Origin: Achatina immaculata
Taxonomy: Eukaryota > Mollusca > Gastropoda > Stylommatophora > Achatinidae
Direction of reading: 5' to 3'
Assembly (NCBI GenBank): GCA_009760885.1
Contig: CM019693.1
Span: 48,698,269 to 48,762,268, forward strand
DNA: 64,000 nucleotides
Shown here: positions 52,538 to 64,000 of the stretch, piece after piece
Layout of the letters: every line of letters starts with the position of its first letter
Position numbering within the stretch: position 1 is the stretch's first letter
Made by a program: the position numbers and the translations under genes
The notes under the pieces: model-generated
Seen by the model: the letters and a program-made list of their open reading frames with translations, nothing else
Database searches by the model: none
What the model was told of the DNA's origin: nothing

Positions 52538-54559
52538 GAAATCCACAAGCTTCGTCTTCCCCGTGTACGACACTCTAACCTGACCCCCGGGGAGCAGCGC
52601 CACTTTCTCAACTCCAGCGCAGGCGTGATATCGTGATCAAGAGTGCAGACAAGGGCGGGGCCATTGTTTGTTTGAAGAAAGAATTGTACATCCAGGAGGC
52701 CATGGGCCAGCTGAGCAACACTGAATTTTATGCCTCTCACCCACAAGATCCGACTCTGGCCAACAATCACCATGTTCGTGACACGATCAACGAACTCATC
52801 CACAAGTCTGGTCTTTCTCTCTCGGCTACTCATCTTCACATCCGAGACAGCTGCTTAGGGAAGCCATCCTTTTATCTACTCCCTAAGATTCACAAACCAG
52901 GCAACCCAGGAAGGCCCATAGTGTTCGCTTGTTCCTGCCCTACGGAATAAATCTCTGAGTTTCTTGACAGCATCTTTCAACCTCTGGTCACTAGTCTGCC
53001 CACTTATCTCAAGGACACCAATCATGCTCTCATTGCTTTTGAGACCCTTACACTCCTGCCTGGTCACACTTACCGTATCTTCACCCTTGATGTAGTATCC
53101 TTATACACATCCATCCCGCATGATCAGGGACTTCAGGCCGTCAAGTTCTTTCTGAACAAAAGACGCAATCCCTCTGTTCCTACGTCTACTATTCTGCGCC
53201 TTACACAACTTGTCCTCCAACTCAATTCTTTTGAATTCAATGGCCTTTACTTCGGCCAGATTAGTGGTGTAGCCATGGGTACCAAGATGGGCCCCAGCTA
53301 CACGTGTCTGTTTATAGGCCACTTCGAACACAAGGTTCTGAGAGCCTTTAGAGGCCCATTTCCCGCCTTATATGGACGCTACATAGATTACGGTATTGGG
53401 GTCACATCAATGCCAGAGGAAGATCTTGACAACTTTATCAGTTTTGTTAAGGAGTACAATCCTGTCATTTCTTTCACCTCCCATATCTTTGTTACTTTCG
53501 CTAACTTTCTTGACATTGCCGTTACTATCGGCCCTTTCGGGCTTACTACGTCTGTTCACAATAAACCTACAAACTCTCACAGCTGTCTCTTGTACTCTTC
53601 CTCCCATCCCAGATCATGTAAGGACTCTATTCGTTTCTCCCAGCTTCTTAGATTGCGACGTTTGTGTAATGAGAATTTGGATTTCCAGGATCAAGGCCAT
53701 AAAATGCAAGATTTCTTCCGTCAACGCGACTATCCAGAACATGTTCTCTCGTCATCTTGGAACCGCATCAGCCATATATCGCGGCAACAAGCCCTCACTC
53801 TTAAACCGCAATGTAGCTCGGACAGAGTTAAACTGATACTCAGGTACCACCTTCATAGCTTGGCAGTTAAAAACATACTGTTTCGCCATCTCCATCTCCT
53901 CCAGACCGAGCCTGATACACGTGAACTTTTTGGGGAACTCCCATTGATGGCGTACAGACGGGACAAGAACTTCAGGAACCTTTTAATTCGTAGTCATCTT
54001 AAGACAGATGACACTTTTTATGGTACCAGACGTTGCGGACGCCGTAGATGCAACACTTGTCCGTTTGTTGTCGAAGTTAACCAGATCTCCTTCTTTAAGT
54101 TCACATTATCAGTTCAGGAAAAGTAAGAGAACAAATACTGTAGGATTAAACCTCGAAAAAATCGTAGACAATGCACTTTAGTGAGACGTGAGAGAAAGAA
54201 AAATCACAAGAGAATTACCTGGGATTCGAACAGTTCAGGAGGGTTTCACCTGTACTTCACGCAATGTTATTTATGGTATTATGTGGAAACGTTGCGGATT
54301 GAAGTACACAGGGGAAACTGGTTTACGCTTAGGAGATCGATTTCGCCATCATCTTTATGATATTTCTAAGAGGGCCTGGACACCTGTGGCAAAACAATTT
54401 TGCCTTAGCAACCACAGGGGAAAACAGGACATTTCTGTTAGTGCGATCCGCTCTTGCTCTGCTGTTGTACGATCTCGGAGGGTCCTAGAACAGCGCGTTA
54501 TTTTCCAGACTGGCTGTCTCCAATCAGCTGGAATTAACAATGTCTTCAGCTTTCTGTAA
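52538..54559 (+). pseudogene. PLE RT + GIY-YIG pseudogene, right arm
   Basis: Same domain order as the left arm. It shares the TAA after CSCPTE, the YIDYG replacement in motif C and Trp for Cys in GIMWKRC, but keeps Arg where the left arm has its extra stop. Interrupted at 54120 by a short insertion with a 9-bp target duplication. Confidence 0.88.
54120..54231 (-). mobile_element. 112-bp SINE-like insertion with TSD
   Basis: Flanked by AGTTCAGGA at 54111-54119 and 54232-54240. The minus strand begins GTTCGAATCCCAGGTAATTC, a tRNA B box. The rest is unique, so it may be a 5'-truncated tRNA-type SINE. It is absent from the left arm. Confidence 0.7.
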
Positions 54560-54875
54560 CTTCTTTAGTTTTTCACTCCCCTCTCTTTTTTTACTCCCTC
54601 TCCCTAACTATTCGTTTTTTCTCACTTTACTCACTCCATCTGCCACTTTGTAAAACTACACCATACATCTCTATCTACCTTTATTATTTAAACCAGTTTT
54701 ACTGCAGTCGCCATCTCTTTTATCTAACCCAGTACCCACGGTTTAACAAGTCACCTTCATCAGGCTCAGAACAAGAATCTTGTTTTTAAATTACTTATTT
54801 ACAGAAAGAAAAAAAATTTTGACATGTTTAGCGGTTTATTTATAGCTCAGTTTGTGAAACTACACGGTACTGGGT

Positions 54876-55213
54876 TAGAGTTTAGTGTAGGACTATCGCT
54901 GGTCAGCACATACGGAGATGTTTAGTGTAGGGCTGTCGCTGGTCAGCACATACTGAGATGTTTAGTGTAGGGCTGTCGCTGGTCAGCACATACGGAGATG
55001 TTTAATGTAGGGCTATCGCTGGTCAACACATACGGAGATGTTTAGTGTAGGACTATCGCTGGTCAGCACATACGGAGATGTTTAATGTAACGTTATCGCT
55101 GGTCAGCACATACGGAGATGTTTAATGTAACGCTATCGCTGGTCAGTACATACGGAGATGTTTAATGTAACGCTATCGGCTGGTCAGTACAGACGGAGAT
55201 GTTTAGTGTAGGG
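54876..55213. repeat. 40-bp minisatellite, about 8 copies (copy 1)
   Basis: Units tgtttagtgtagggctgtcg plus ctggtcagcacatacggaga. Confidence 0.94.
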
Positions 55214-55510
55214 CTATGAAGAGCGACGAGAAACAAGTTCTCACAAAACATGGTGATACTGCAGTGATAGGAGACACTGTTTCTTCCAGACACGAACTGT
55301 TTTCATAATACAGACAGAAACAGCCATCATCACAGCAACATGCTCCAGTTAGTCATCTTCTGTGCCCATCACACACCGTTCATTCTCCAGGTCTCTCACT
55401 CATATGACCTACTTTCTTAACTTTACTCTTCCCTCGTGTCCAGGTCTCAAAACTTCACTCACCTTTTACCTGTCTTTGCTCGTTTCTTAGTCTTCTTCTT
55501 CTTCGTTCAC

Positions 55511-55696
55511 TTCTACCACCAAGACCGCCCCGTGATCCTACTTCTACCACCAAGACGGCCCCGTGATCCTACTTCTACCACCAAGACCGCCCCGTGATCC
55601 TACTTCTACCACCAAGACCGCCCCGTGATCCTACTTCTACCACCAAGACGGCCCCGTGATCCTACTTCTACCACCAAGACGGCCCCGTGATCCTAC
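55511..55696. repeat. 31-bp minisatellite, six copies (copy 1)
   Basis: Units tctaccaccaagacggcccc plus gtgatcctact. Confidence 0.95.
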
Positions 55697-56454
55697 TGAA
55701 TTTACTCCTGCGGTCCTCGTTAGGTACAGTGGTCCCGAAAGGACCACACGAGATCCCAGAGGAGACCACAAGAAGTTCAGAGTATCTAAATGGCTTGGAC
55801 CTGTGTTCTCGGTGGGTCGCAGAAGCGGGATTGCGTGTTTGTTCGTTTGTTATGTTTTGTAATCAAATGACAACATTTATTGATTATATAGCAGGACACT
55901 TACAATTAATGTTAAAAAAGTGAGTTAATGTGTGTGAGAGAGACAGAGAGAAAGAGAAAAAGAGAGACATACAGAGAGAGAGAGAGAGAGAGAGAGATTA
56001 TAGATCCTGACAATCACTGAAAATATCTAGTTAAAAAAAAAGAAGAGATTAAAAGAAAAAAAATCTTGACCGCCAGTCTAAGCTGGTAAACAAAAAGTTA
56101 ACAAAAGTGCACGATTACAGCAAGTATACATAAGAGCATTGCATGCTACTAAAGAATATACCTAAGAGCACTGCATGCTACTAAAGAATATACCTAAGAG
56201 CATTGCATGCTACTAAAGAATATACCTAAGAGCATTGCATGCTACTAAAGAATATACATAAGAGCACTGCATGCTACTAAAGAATATACCTAAGAGCATT
56301 GCATGCTACTAAAGAATATACCTAAGAGCATTGCATGCTACTAAAGAATATACCTAAGAGCACTGCATGCTACTAAAGAATATACCTAAGAGCACTGCAT
56401 GCTACTAAAGAATATACCTAAGAGCACTGCATGCTACTAAAGAATATACCTAAG

Positions 56455-56889
56455 AGCACTGCACATACGGAGATGTTTAGTGTAGGGCTGTCGCTGGTCA
56501 GCACATACGGAGATGTTTAGTGTAGGACTATCGCTGGTCAGTACATACGGAGATGTTTAGTGTAGGGCTGTCGCTGGTCAGCACATACGGAGATGTTTAG
56601 TGTAGGGCTGTCGCTGGTCAGCACATACGGAGATGTTTAGTGTAGGGCTGTCGCTGGTCAGCACATACGGAGATGTTTAATGTAGGGCTATCGCTGGTCA
56701 ACACATACGGAGATGTTTAGTGTAGGACTATCGCTGGTCAGCACATACGGAGATGTTTAATGTAACGTTATCGCTGGTCAGCACATACGGAGATGTTTAA
56801 TGTAACGCTATCGCTGGTCAGTACATACGGAGATGTTTAATGTAACGCTATCGGCTGGTCAGTACAGACGGAGATGTTTAGTGTAGGGC
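56455..56889. repeat. 40-bp minisatellite, about 11 copies (copy 2)
   Basis: Same unit as at 54.9 kb, expanded by about three copies. Confidence 0.94.
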
Positions 56890-58137
56890 TATGAAGAGCG
56901 ACGAGAAACAAGTTCTCACAAAACATGGTGATACTGCAGTGATAGGAGACACTGTTTCTTCCAGACACGAACTGTTTTCATAATACAGACAGAAACAGCC
57001 ATCATCACAGCAACATGCTCCAGTTAGTCATCTTCTGTGCCCATCACACACCGTTCATTCTCCAGGTCTCTCACTCATATGACCTACTTTCTTAACTTTA
57101 CTCTTCCCTCGTGTCCAGGTCTCAAAACTTCACTCACCTTTTACCTGTCTTTGCTCGTTTCTTAGTCTTCTTCTTCTTCGTTCACTTCTACCACCAAGAC
57201 CGCCCCGTGATCCTACTTCTACCACCAAGACGGCCCCGTGATCCTACTTCTACCACCAAGACCGCCCCGTGATCCTACTTCTACCACCAAGACGGCCCCG
57301 TGATCCTACTTCTACCACCAAGACGGCCCCGTGATCCTACTTCTACCACCAAGACGGCCCCGTGATCCTACTGAATTTACTCCTGCGGTCCTCGTTAGGT
57401 ACAGTGGTCCCGAAAGGACCACACGAGATCCCAGAGGAGACCACAAGAAGTTCAGAGTATCTAAATGGCTTGGACCTGTGTTCTCGGTGGGTCGCAGAAG
57501 CGGGATTGCGTGTTTGTTCGTTTGTTATGTTTTGTAATCAAATGACAACATTTATTGATTATATAGCAGGACACTTACAATTAATGTTAAAAAAGTGAGT
57601 TAATGTGTGTGAGAGAGACAGAGAGAAAGAGAAAAAGAGAGACATACAGAGAGAGAGAGAGAGAGAGAGATTATAGATCCTGACAATCACTGAAAATATC
57701 TAGTTAAAAAAAAAGAAGAGATTAAAAGAAAAAAAATCTTGACCGCCAGTCTAAGCTGGTAAACAAAAAGTTAACAAAAGTGCACGATTACAGCAAGTAT
57801 ACATAAGAGCATTGCATGCTACTAAAGAATATACCTAAGAGCACTGCATGCTACTAAAGAATATACCTAAGAGCATTGCATGCTACTAAAGAATATACCT
57901 AAGAGCATTGCATGCTACTAAAGAATATACATAAGAGCACTGCATGCTACTAAAGAATATACCTAAGAGCATTGCATGCTACTAAAGAATATACCTAAGA
58001 GCATTGCATGCTACTAAAGAATATACCTAAGAGCACTGCATGCTACTAAAGAATATACCTAAGAGCACTGCATGCTACTAAAGAATATACCTAAGAGCAC
58101 TGCATGCTACTAAAGAATATACCTAAGAGCACTGCAT
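56461..58137. repeat. Segmental tandem duplication, copy 2
   Basis: Near-identical to copy 1 with three more 40-bp units at the start. It runs into the large 32-bp array. The unique portions differ by almost nothing. Confidence 0.93.
57186..57371. repeat. 31-bp minisatellite, six copies (copy 2)
   Basis: Same unit and number as at 55.5 kb, differing in which units carry the C/G variant. Confidence 0.95.
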
Positions 58138-60130
58138 GCTACTAAAGAATATACCTAAGAGCACTGCATGCTACTAAAGAATATACCTAAGAGCACTGCA
58201 TGCTACTAAAAAATATACCTAAGAGCACTGCATGCTACTAAAGAATATACCTAAGAGCATTGCATGCTACTAAAGAATATACCTAAGAGCACTGCATGCT
58301 ACTAAAGAATATACCTAAGAGCACTGCATGCTACTAAAGAATATACCTAAGAGCACTGCATGCTACTAAAGAATATACCTAAGAGCACTGCATGCTACTA
58401 AAGAATATACCCAAGAGCACTGCATGCTACTAAAGAATATACTTAAGAGCACTGCATGCTACTAAAGAATATACATAAGAGCATTGCATGCTACTAAAGA
58501 ATATACATAAGAGCATTGCATGCTACTAAAGAATATACCTAAGAGCATTGCATGCTACTAAAGAATATACCTAAGAGCATTGCATGCTACTAAAGAATAT
58601 ACCTAAGAGCACTGCATGCTACTAAAGAATATACCTAAGAGCACTGCATGCTACTAAAGAATATACCTAAGAGCACTGCATGCTACTAAAGAATATACCT
58701 AAGAGCATTGCATGCTACTAAAGAATATACATAAGAGCATTGCATGCTACTAAAGAATATACCTAAGAGCATTGCATGCTACTAAAGAATATACCTAAGA
58801 GCATTGCATGCTACTAAAGAATATACCTAAGAGCATTGCATGCTACTAAAGATATACCTAAGAGCATTGCATGCTACTAAAGAATATACCTAAGAGCATT
58901 GCATGCTACTAAAGAATATACCTAAGAGCATTGCATGCTACTAAAGAATATACCTAAGAGCATTGCATGCTACTAAAGAATATACCTAAGAGCATTGCAT
59001 GCTACTAAAGAATATACCTAAGAGCACTGCATGCTACTAAAGAATATAAATAAGTGCATTGCATGCTACTAAAGAATATACATAAGAGCATTGCATGCTA
59101 CTAAAGAATATACATAAGAGCATTGCATGCTACTAATGAATATACCTAAGAGCACTGCATGCTACTAAAGAATATACATAAGAGCATTGCATGCTACTAA
59201 AGAATATACATAAGAGCACTGCATGCTACTAAAGAATATACATAAGAGCATTGCATGCTACTAAAGAATATACATAAGAGCACTGCATGCTACTAAAGAA
59301 TATACATAAGAGCATTGCATGCTACTAAAGAATATACATAAGAGCACTGCATGCTACGAAAGAATATACATAAGAGCATTGCATGCTACTAAGGAATATA
59401 CATAAGAGCACTGCATGCTACTTAAGAATATACATAAGAGCACTGCATGCTGCTAAAGAATATACCTAAGAGCATTGCATGCTACTAAAGAATATACCTA
59501 AGAGCATTGCATGCTACTAAAGAATATACCTAAGAGCACTGCATGCTGCTAAAGAATATACCTAAGATCACTGCATGCTACTAAAGAATATACATAAGAG
59601 CACTGCATGCTACTTAAGAATATACCTAAGAGCACTGCATGCTACTAAAGAATATACCTAAGAGCACTGCATGCTACTAAAGAATATACCTAAGAGCACT
59701 GCATGCTACTTAAGAATATACATAAGAGCACTGCATGCTACTAAAGAATATACCTAAGAGCATTGCATGCTACTAAAGAATATACCTAAGAGCACTGCAT
59801 GCTACTAAAGAATATACCTAAGATCACTGCATGCTACTAAAGAATATACCTAAGAGCACTGCATGCTACTAAAGAATATACCTAAGAGCACTGCATGCTA
59901 CTAAAGAATATACCTAAGAGCACTGCATGCTACTAAAGAATATACCTAAGAGCACTGCATGCTACTAAAGAATATACCTAAGAGCACTGCATGCTATTAA
60001 AGAATATACTTAAGAGTAATGCATGCTACTAAAGAATATACATAAGAGCACTGCATGCTACTAAAGAATATACATAAGAGCCCTGCATGCTACTAAAGAA
60101 TATACATAAGAGCCCTGCATGCAACTGAAG
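57795..60130. repeat. 32-bp satellite array, about 73 copies
   Basis: Units ctaagagcactgcatgctac plus taaagaatatac, with variant sites (cac/cat, cct/cat). Each unit holds the palindrome GCATGC. An 11-unit sister array lies at 56107-56460. Confidence 0.97.
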
Positions 60131-60526
60131 AACGAATTCACTTTAAGGTAAAGTCAAAGGTCAAGCTATGGCTGAGAGAAACATTTGTGAAGAGTTAACG
60201 AGTGGTAGCTGGAAGACAGCAGTAAGATGTTCACATAAGAAAACGAGTGATAAGAGCAGAGGTGAAAGTTCAGCGCTGCTGGTAACTACATGCAGGGGTC
60301 AAAGGTGGGAGACAATACTTGAACGGGGATTTTTATTTATGTTTTTTAATGTTAGGGGCATGAGATGAAATTTGTTAAAAGTAAGTGATAGCAGAACATA
60401 ACTGAAAGAAAGTTGAGAATTAGAGTTTGTTTGTAATAAAAAGTTAAAAGGGGGGGGGGGGGGAATGAAGTAGGCAGTAGTCTGAAAGAAAAACAGAGAT
60501 AGGATTTGGTGATGAAACAAAAACAA
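60131..60526. other. Short unique stretch, nothing recognised
   Basis: Contains a poly-G run at about 60450-60463; the 66-codon frame at 60168-60368 has no recognisable domain. Confidence 0.4.
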
Positions 60527-61195
60527 AGATTCCGGAATGATCAACTAAGTCAACAAAAAACAAAGATTCCAGAGTGATCAACTAAGTCAACAAAAAACAA
60601 AGATTCCGGAGTGATCAACTAAGTCAACAAAAAACAAAGATTCCGGAGTGATCAACTAAGTCAACAAAAAACAAAGATTCCGGAGTGATCAACTAAGTCA
60701 ACAAAAAACAAAGATTCCAGAGTGATCAACTAAGTCAACAAAAAACAAAGATTCCGGAGTGATCAACTAAGTCAACAAAAAACAAAGATTAAGGCAGTGA
60801 TCAACTAAGTCAACAAAAAACAAAGATTAAGGCAGTGATCAACTAAGTCAACAAAAAACAAAGATTAAGGCAGTGATCAACTAAGTCAACAAAAAACAAA
60901 GATTCCGGAGTGATCAACTAAGTCAACAAAAAACAAAGATTCCAGAGTGATCAACTAAGTCAACAAAAAACAAAGATTCCGGAGTGATCAACTAAGTCAA
61001 CAAAAAACAAAGATTAAGGCAGTGATCAACTAAGTCAACAAAAAACAAAGATTAAGGCAGTGATCAACTAAGTCAACAAAAAACAAAGATTAAGGCAGTG
61101 ATCAACTAAGTCAACAAAAAACAAAGATTCCAGAGTGATCAACTAAGTCAACAAAAAACAAAGATTCCAGAGTGATCAACTAAGTCAACAAAAAC
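60527..61195. repeat. 37-bp minisatellite, about 18 copies, two unit types
   Basis: Units aacaaaaaacaaagattccg plus gagtgatcaactaagtc, alternating in blocks with a variant reading attaaggcagtgatc. Confidence 0.96.
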
Positions 61196-61384
61196 AGAGA
61201 AAAAAATGGCTGCTACAGATGGGCAAGAAATAATACAGAGAGTTCGCGCCATAAGATTATGTTTAGAGGATGGGCCATAAGATTATGTTTAGAGTGTGAT
61301 AAGAGGTGTCAGCTATATTGTGTACATGTGGTGTGTGTATGTGATGTATGTGGTATGTATGTGATGTGTGGAGTGCGTGTATCG

Positions 61385-61390
<6 letters not shown>

Positions 61391-61427
<37 letters not shown>
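61391..61427. repeat. (TA)n microsatellite in a TG-rich region
   Basis: Short TA run flanked by tgtgatgtatg-type sequence. Confidence 0.93.
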
Positions 61428-61432
<5 letters not shown>

Positions 61433-61601
61433 ATATGTGTATGTGATGTGTGTATGCGATGCATATGTGATGTATGTATGTGATATGTGTATGTGATAAG
61501 TGTATGGGGTATGTTTGGAGTGCATGTGTCGAGAGAGAAATAGACCTTTTAAGGAATGAATGCAGACATGACATTTTAAGCCTTTGACAAAACTCTCGCT
61601 T

Positions 61602-62150
61602 CAATAACATTTGCAATGATTCAACTATAACATTTGCAATGATTCAATTATAACATTTGCTATGATTCCACTATAACATTTGCTATGATCCCACTATAAC
61701 ATTTGCTATGATTCCACTATAACATTTGCTATGATTCCACTATAACGTTTGCAACGATTCCACTATAACATTTGCTATGATTCAACTATAACCTTTGCAA
61801 TGATTCCACTATAACATTTGCTATGATTCAACTATAACCTTTGCAATCATTCCACTATAGCATTTGCTATAATTCCACTATAATGTTTGCAACGATTCCA
61901 CTATAACATTTGCTATTATTCCACTATAACATGTGCAATAATTCCACTATAAAATTTGCAGTGATTCCACTATAACGTTTGCAGTGATTCCACTATAACA
62001 TTTGCAATGATTACACTACAAAATTTGCAACGATTCCACTATTACATTTGCAATGCTTCCACTATAACATGTGCAATAATTTCACTATAAAATTTGCAAC
62101 GATTCCACTATAACATTTGCAATGATTACACTATATTTTCAATGATTCCA
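61602..62150. repeat. 23-bp minisatellite, about 23 copies
   Basis: Units ataacatttgcaatgattcc plus act, quite diverged, suggesting an older array. Confidence 0.94.
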
Positions 62151-62304
62151 CTGAATTTGCCACACAAATCGCTGTTGTGTGTTAAACAAATAATAATTAA
62201 ATCAAGACAAGAGTGTTGAAACCAAAGAAATATGTCGACAGGAAAGCAGCAGAAAATACGAATAGTAAATTCTGATATTAGCGACCCCGAGTTTCAGAGT
62301 TTCT

Positions 62305-62601
62305 AAAGACATAGTTCTCAGCAAACGTCGTACAGTCTGCCAAGACATAGTTCTCAGCAAACGTCGTACAGTCTGCCAAGACATAGTTCTCAGCAAACGT
62401 CGTACAGTCTGCCAAGACATAGTTCTCAGCAAACGTCGTACAGTCTGCCAAGACATAGTTCTCAGCAAACGTCGTACAGTCTGCCAAGACATAGTTCTCA
62501 GCAAACGTCGTACAGTCTGCCAAGACATAGTTCTCAGCAAACGTCGTACAGTCTGCCAAGACATAGTTCTCAGCAAACGTCGTACAGTCTGCCAAGACAT
62601 C
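62305..62601. repeat. 36-bp minisatellite, eight almost identical copies
   Basis: Units acatagttctcagcaaacgt plus cgtacagtctgccaag. It reads open in two minus frames only because the length is a multiple of three. Confidence 0.97.
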
Positions 62602-62639
62602 TACATAATCTTGACACATGGCACAGTCTTACTCACCAA

Positions 62640-63385
62640 AATCTAAGACACTGTAAAACTATGCAGCACATCTGTCCACCAGGATGGCTAGAGAACCAAC
62701 TATTCCATTCCCTGACAACATTCAGGATCAGTATCGACTGGTGCCACATCCAAACACACCACAGTTCAATTTCTAATACCAGGTTTGTTTGTTGACATTT
62801 TGTATTTGGTAACGGTCCTTGGTTTCTAACTGTGAGCAGCGAAGCGTGACTGAATTTATTTAATATAAACATGAAGAATAAGGAAACACAGACACGCTTC
62901 AGAAGCAGCGAAGTTTTTACCAAACACACACGTACTAGAGAGTAGTATGCTGTAGTTAGTAGCGTGGAACCTTTCTCACTGTCACATATTACAAGTTTAG
63001 ATCAGGGAGGAATATCGACTGACTGCCAGTGGAAGACTGTGTGAGAGAAAATAAGTCTCTGTTTCATTATTTGAAATTGTTTTTGTAAATATATGTCTGC
63101 ATATGAGTCTATACAGCTGGCACAAGCACATGGTGTCCAAGTATCTTCAGAACACATGAAATGATGGTACTATGACGTAGCTAGTGACCCAGTAAACTAC
63201 GAAAGTCTGCAGGGATCAAGTCTCCGTGAAAATTAACATCGATGGAATGCCTTGGAGGAAAGATCAGTGTTGAAAAGCAAAATACTGCAGCTTCAAGAAT
63301 CCAGTTGCGTTGTATTCATTCACACAAGCTTCCACTGTTTGATGGTTTAAGTTCACTTGAATGACTGTGACTGAGTGAAAGCTGT
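62640..63385. other. Unique region, no gene assigned
   Basis: A minus-strand segment 62637-62780 lies between an acceptor-like and a donor-like site, but no frame shows a domain I recognise. Nothing else is seen. Confidence 0.35.
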
Positions 63386-63389
63386 GTGA

Positions 63390-63462
63390 TGAAGGGCAAA
63401 ATGGTAAACATGCCTACGTGCCCAATTCTTAACACTTTGAAAATAAAGTCCGTTCCTTCGTT
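63390..63462 (+). mobile_element. 3' end of an unclassified retroposon, second copy
   Basis: tgcctacgtgcccaattctt, then tttgaaaataaagtccg and a (CGTT)n-type tail, matching the inverted segment at 18.1-18.2 kb. Confidence 0.6.
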
Positions 63463-63525
63463 CGTTCAAGTGCTTTACCTAAAAGCTAATACCGAAATAA
63501 ATAAATCATGAAAATTAACTTTAAT

Positions 63526-64000
63526 GAAAGGCTTGCTGACGATGCTGGTCTTGTGACTCACACAAAGGCTTGCTGACGATGCTGGTCTTGTGACTCACAC
63601 AAAGGCTTGCTGACGATGCTGGTCTTGTGACTCACACAAAGGCTTGCTGACGATGCTGGTCGTGTGACTCACACAAAGGCTTGCTGACGATGCTGGTCTT
63701 GTGACTCACACAAAAGCTTGCTGACGATGCTGGTCTTGTGACTCACACAAAAGTTGCTGACGATGCTGGTCTTGTGACTCACACAAAGGCTTGCTGACGA
63801 TGCTGGTCTTGTGACTCACACAAAGGCTTGCTGACGATGCTGGTCGTGTGACTCACACAAAGGCTTGCTGACGATGCTGGTCTTGTGACTCACACAAAAG
63901 CTTGCTGACGATGCTGGTCTTGTGACTCACACAAAAGTTGCTGACGATGCTGGTCGTGTGACTCACACAAATGCTTGCTGACGATGCTGGTCTTGTGACT
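63526..64000. repeat. 37-bp minisatellite, about 13 copies, runs off the right edge
   Basis: Units aaaggcttgctgacgatgct plus ggtcttgtgactcacac, with a t/g variant and units lacking two bases. Confidence 0.97.

Larger units (their letters stand above)
52538..54858 (+). mobile_element. Penelope-like element, right arm of the inverted repeat
   Basis: Plus-strand mirror of the left arm, starting gaaatccacaagcttcgtct and ending at atttatagctcag. It lacks about 500 bp of 3' region found in the left arm and carries a 112-bp insertion in the endonuclease part. Confidence 0.93.
54870..56460. repeat. Segmental tandem duplication, copy 1
   Basis: Holds, in order, 40-bp repeats (54876-55213), a unique stretch, 31-bp repeats (55511-55696), a unique stretch with a (GA)n run near 55975, and eleven 32-bp units. 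The same order recurs 1675 bp to the right. Confidence 0.93.

Noticed and set aside
55656..55923. Duplicate open frames of 68 and 78 codons (also at 57.3 kb)
   Set aside because: They lie partly in a 31-bp repeat and are identical only because the whole block was duplicated.
61263..61616. His/Thr/Tyr-rich minus-strand frame
   Set aside because: Translation of a TG/TA-rich simple-sequence region.
62202..62619. Two overlapping repetitive minus-strand frames (132 and 113 codons)
   Set aside because: Translations of a 36-bp minisatellite, with no unique protein part.
62637..62780. Possible internal exon on the minus strand
   Set aside because: Acceptor- and donor-like ends exist, but none of the three frames shows a recognisable domain and no neighbouring exon was found.

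Overview
This is eukaryotic nuclear DNA, almost certainly from a mollusc and probably a gastropod. It has split genes with GT-AG introns, very dense minisatellites, RTE/BovB-like non-LTR retrotransposons, mariner elements, Penelope-like elements (PLEs), a tRNA-derived SINE head and Helitron ends. The organism call is an inference from the gene families and the repeat style. I see no bacterial operons, CRISPR array or virus.

Three genes could be rebuilt exon by exon. (1) About 1.4-14.2 kb, minus strand: the 5' part of NAA25 (MDM20), the auxiliary TPR subunit of the NatB N-terminal acetyltransferase. Seven coding exons give about 255 residues; the rest lies beyond the left edge. (2) 24.3-29.7 kb, plus strand: a three-exon, 368-residue protein with a trypsin-like fold (His-Asp-Ser pattern, PGSSGA serine loop). 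(3) 37.5-49.7 kb, minus strand: a four-coding-exon, 214-residue four-pass membrane protein of the claudin/PMP22 superfamily. Between 14.2 and 24.3 kb and from 49.8 kb to the right end I found no host gene.

Most of the window is mobile or tandemly repeated DNA. RTE-like elements fall into at least three main families, told apart by protein sequence and by 3' tail: family A with (GAAT)n, family B with (AG)n, family C with (GATATAAGATAA)n. Relics of others end in (ATG)n or (TTGA)n. Several copies have target-site duplications, and one family A copy keeps a 398-codon open frame. Three mariner copies are present: an internally deleted 775-bp one, a full-length dead one, and one whose transposase C-terminus became a minisatellite. 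PLE sequences include a solo 3' part inserted in a tandem repeat and a 5-kb head-to-head pair forming a large palindrome at 49.8-54.9 kb, both arms of which share the same inactivating changes.

From 54.9 to 64 kb the DNA is almost wholly tandem repeat: a 1.7-kb segmental duplication, a 32-bp satellite of about 2.3 kb, and 37-, 23-, 36- and 37-bp minisatellites. More than twenty independent minisatellites occur in the window, many inside introns. Many long open frames here are only translations of such repeats and are not genes.
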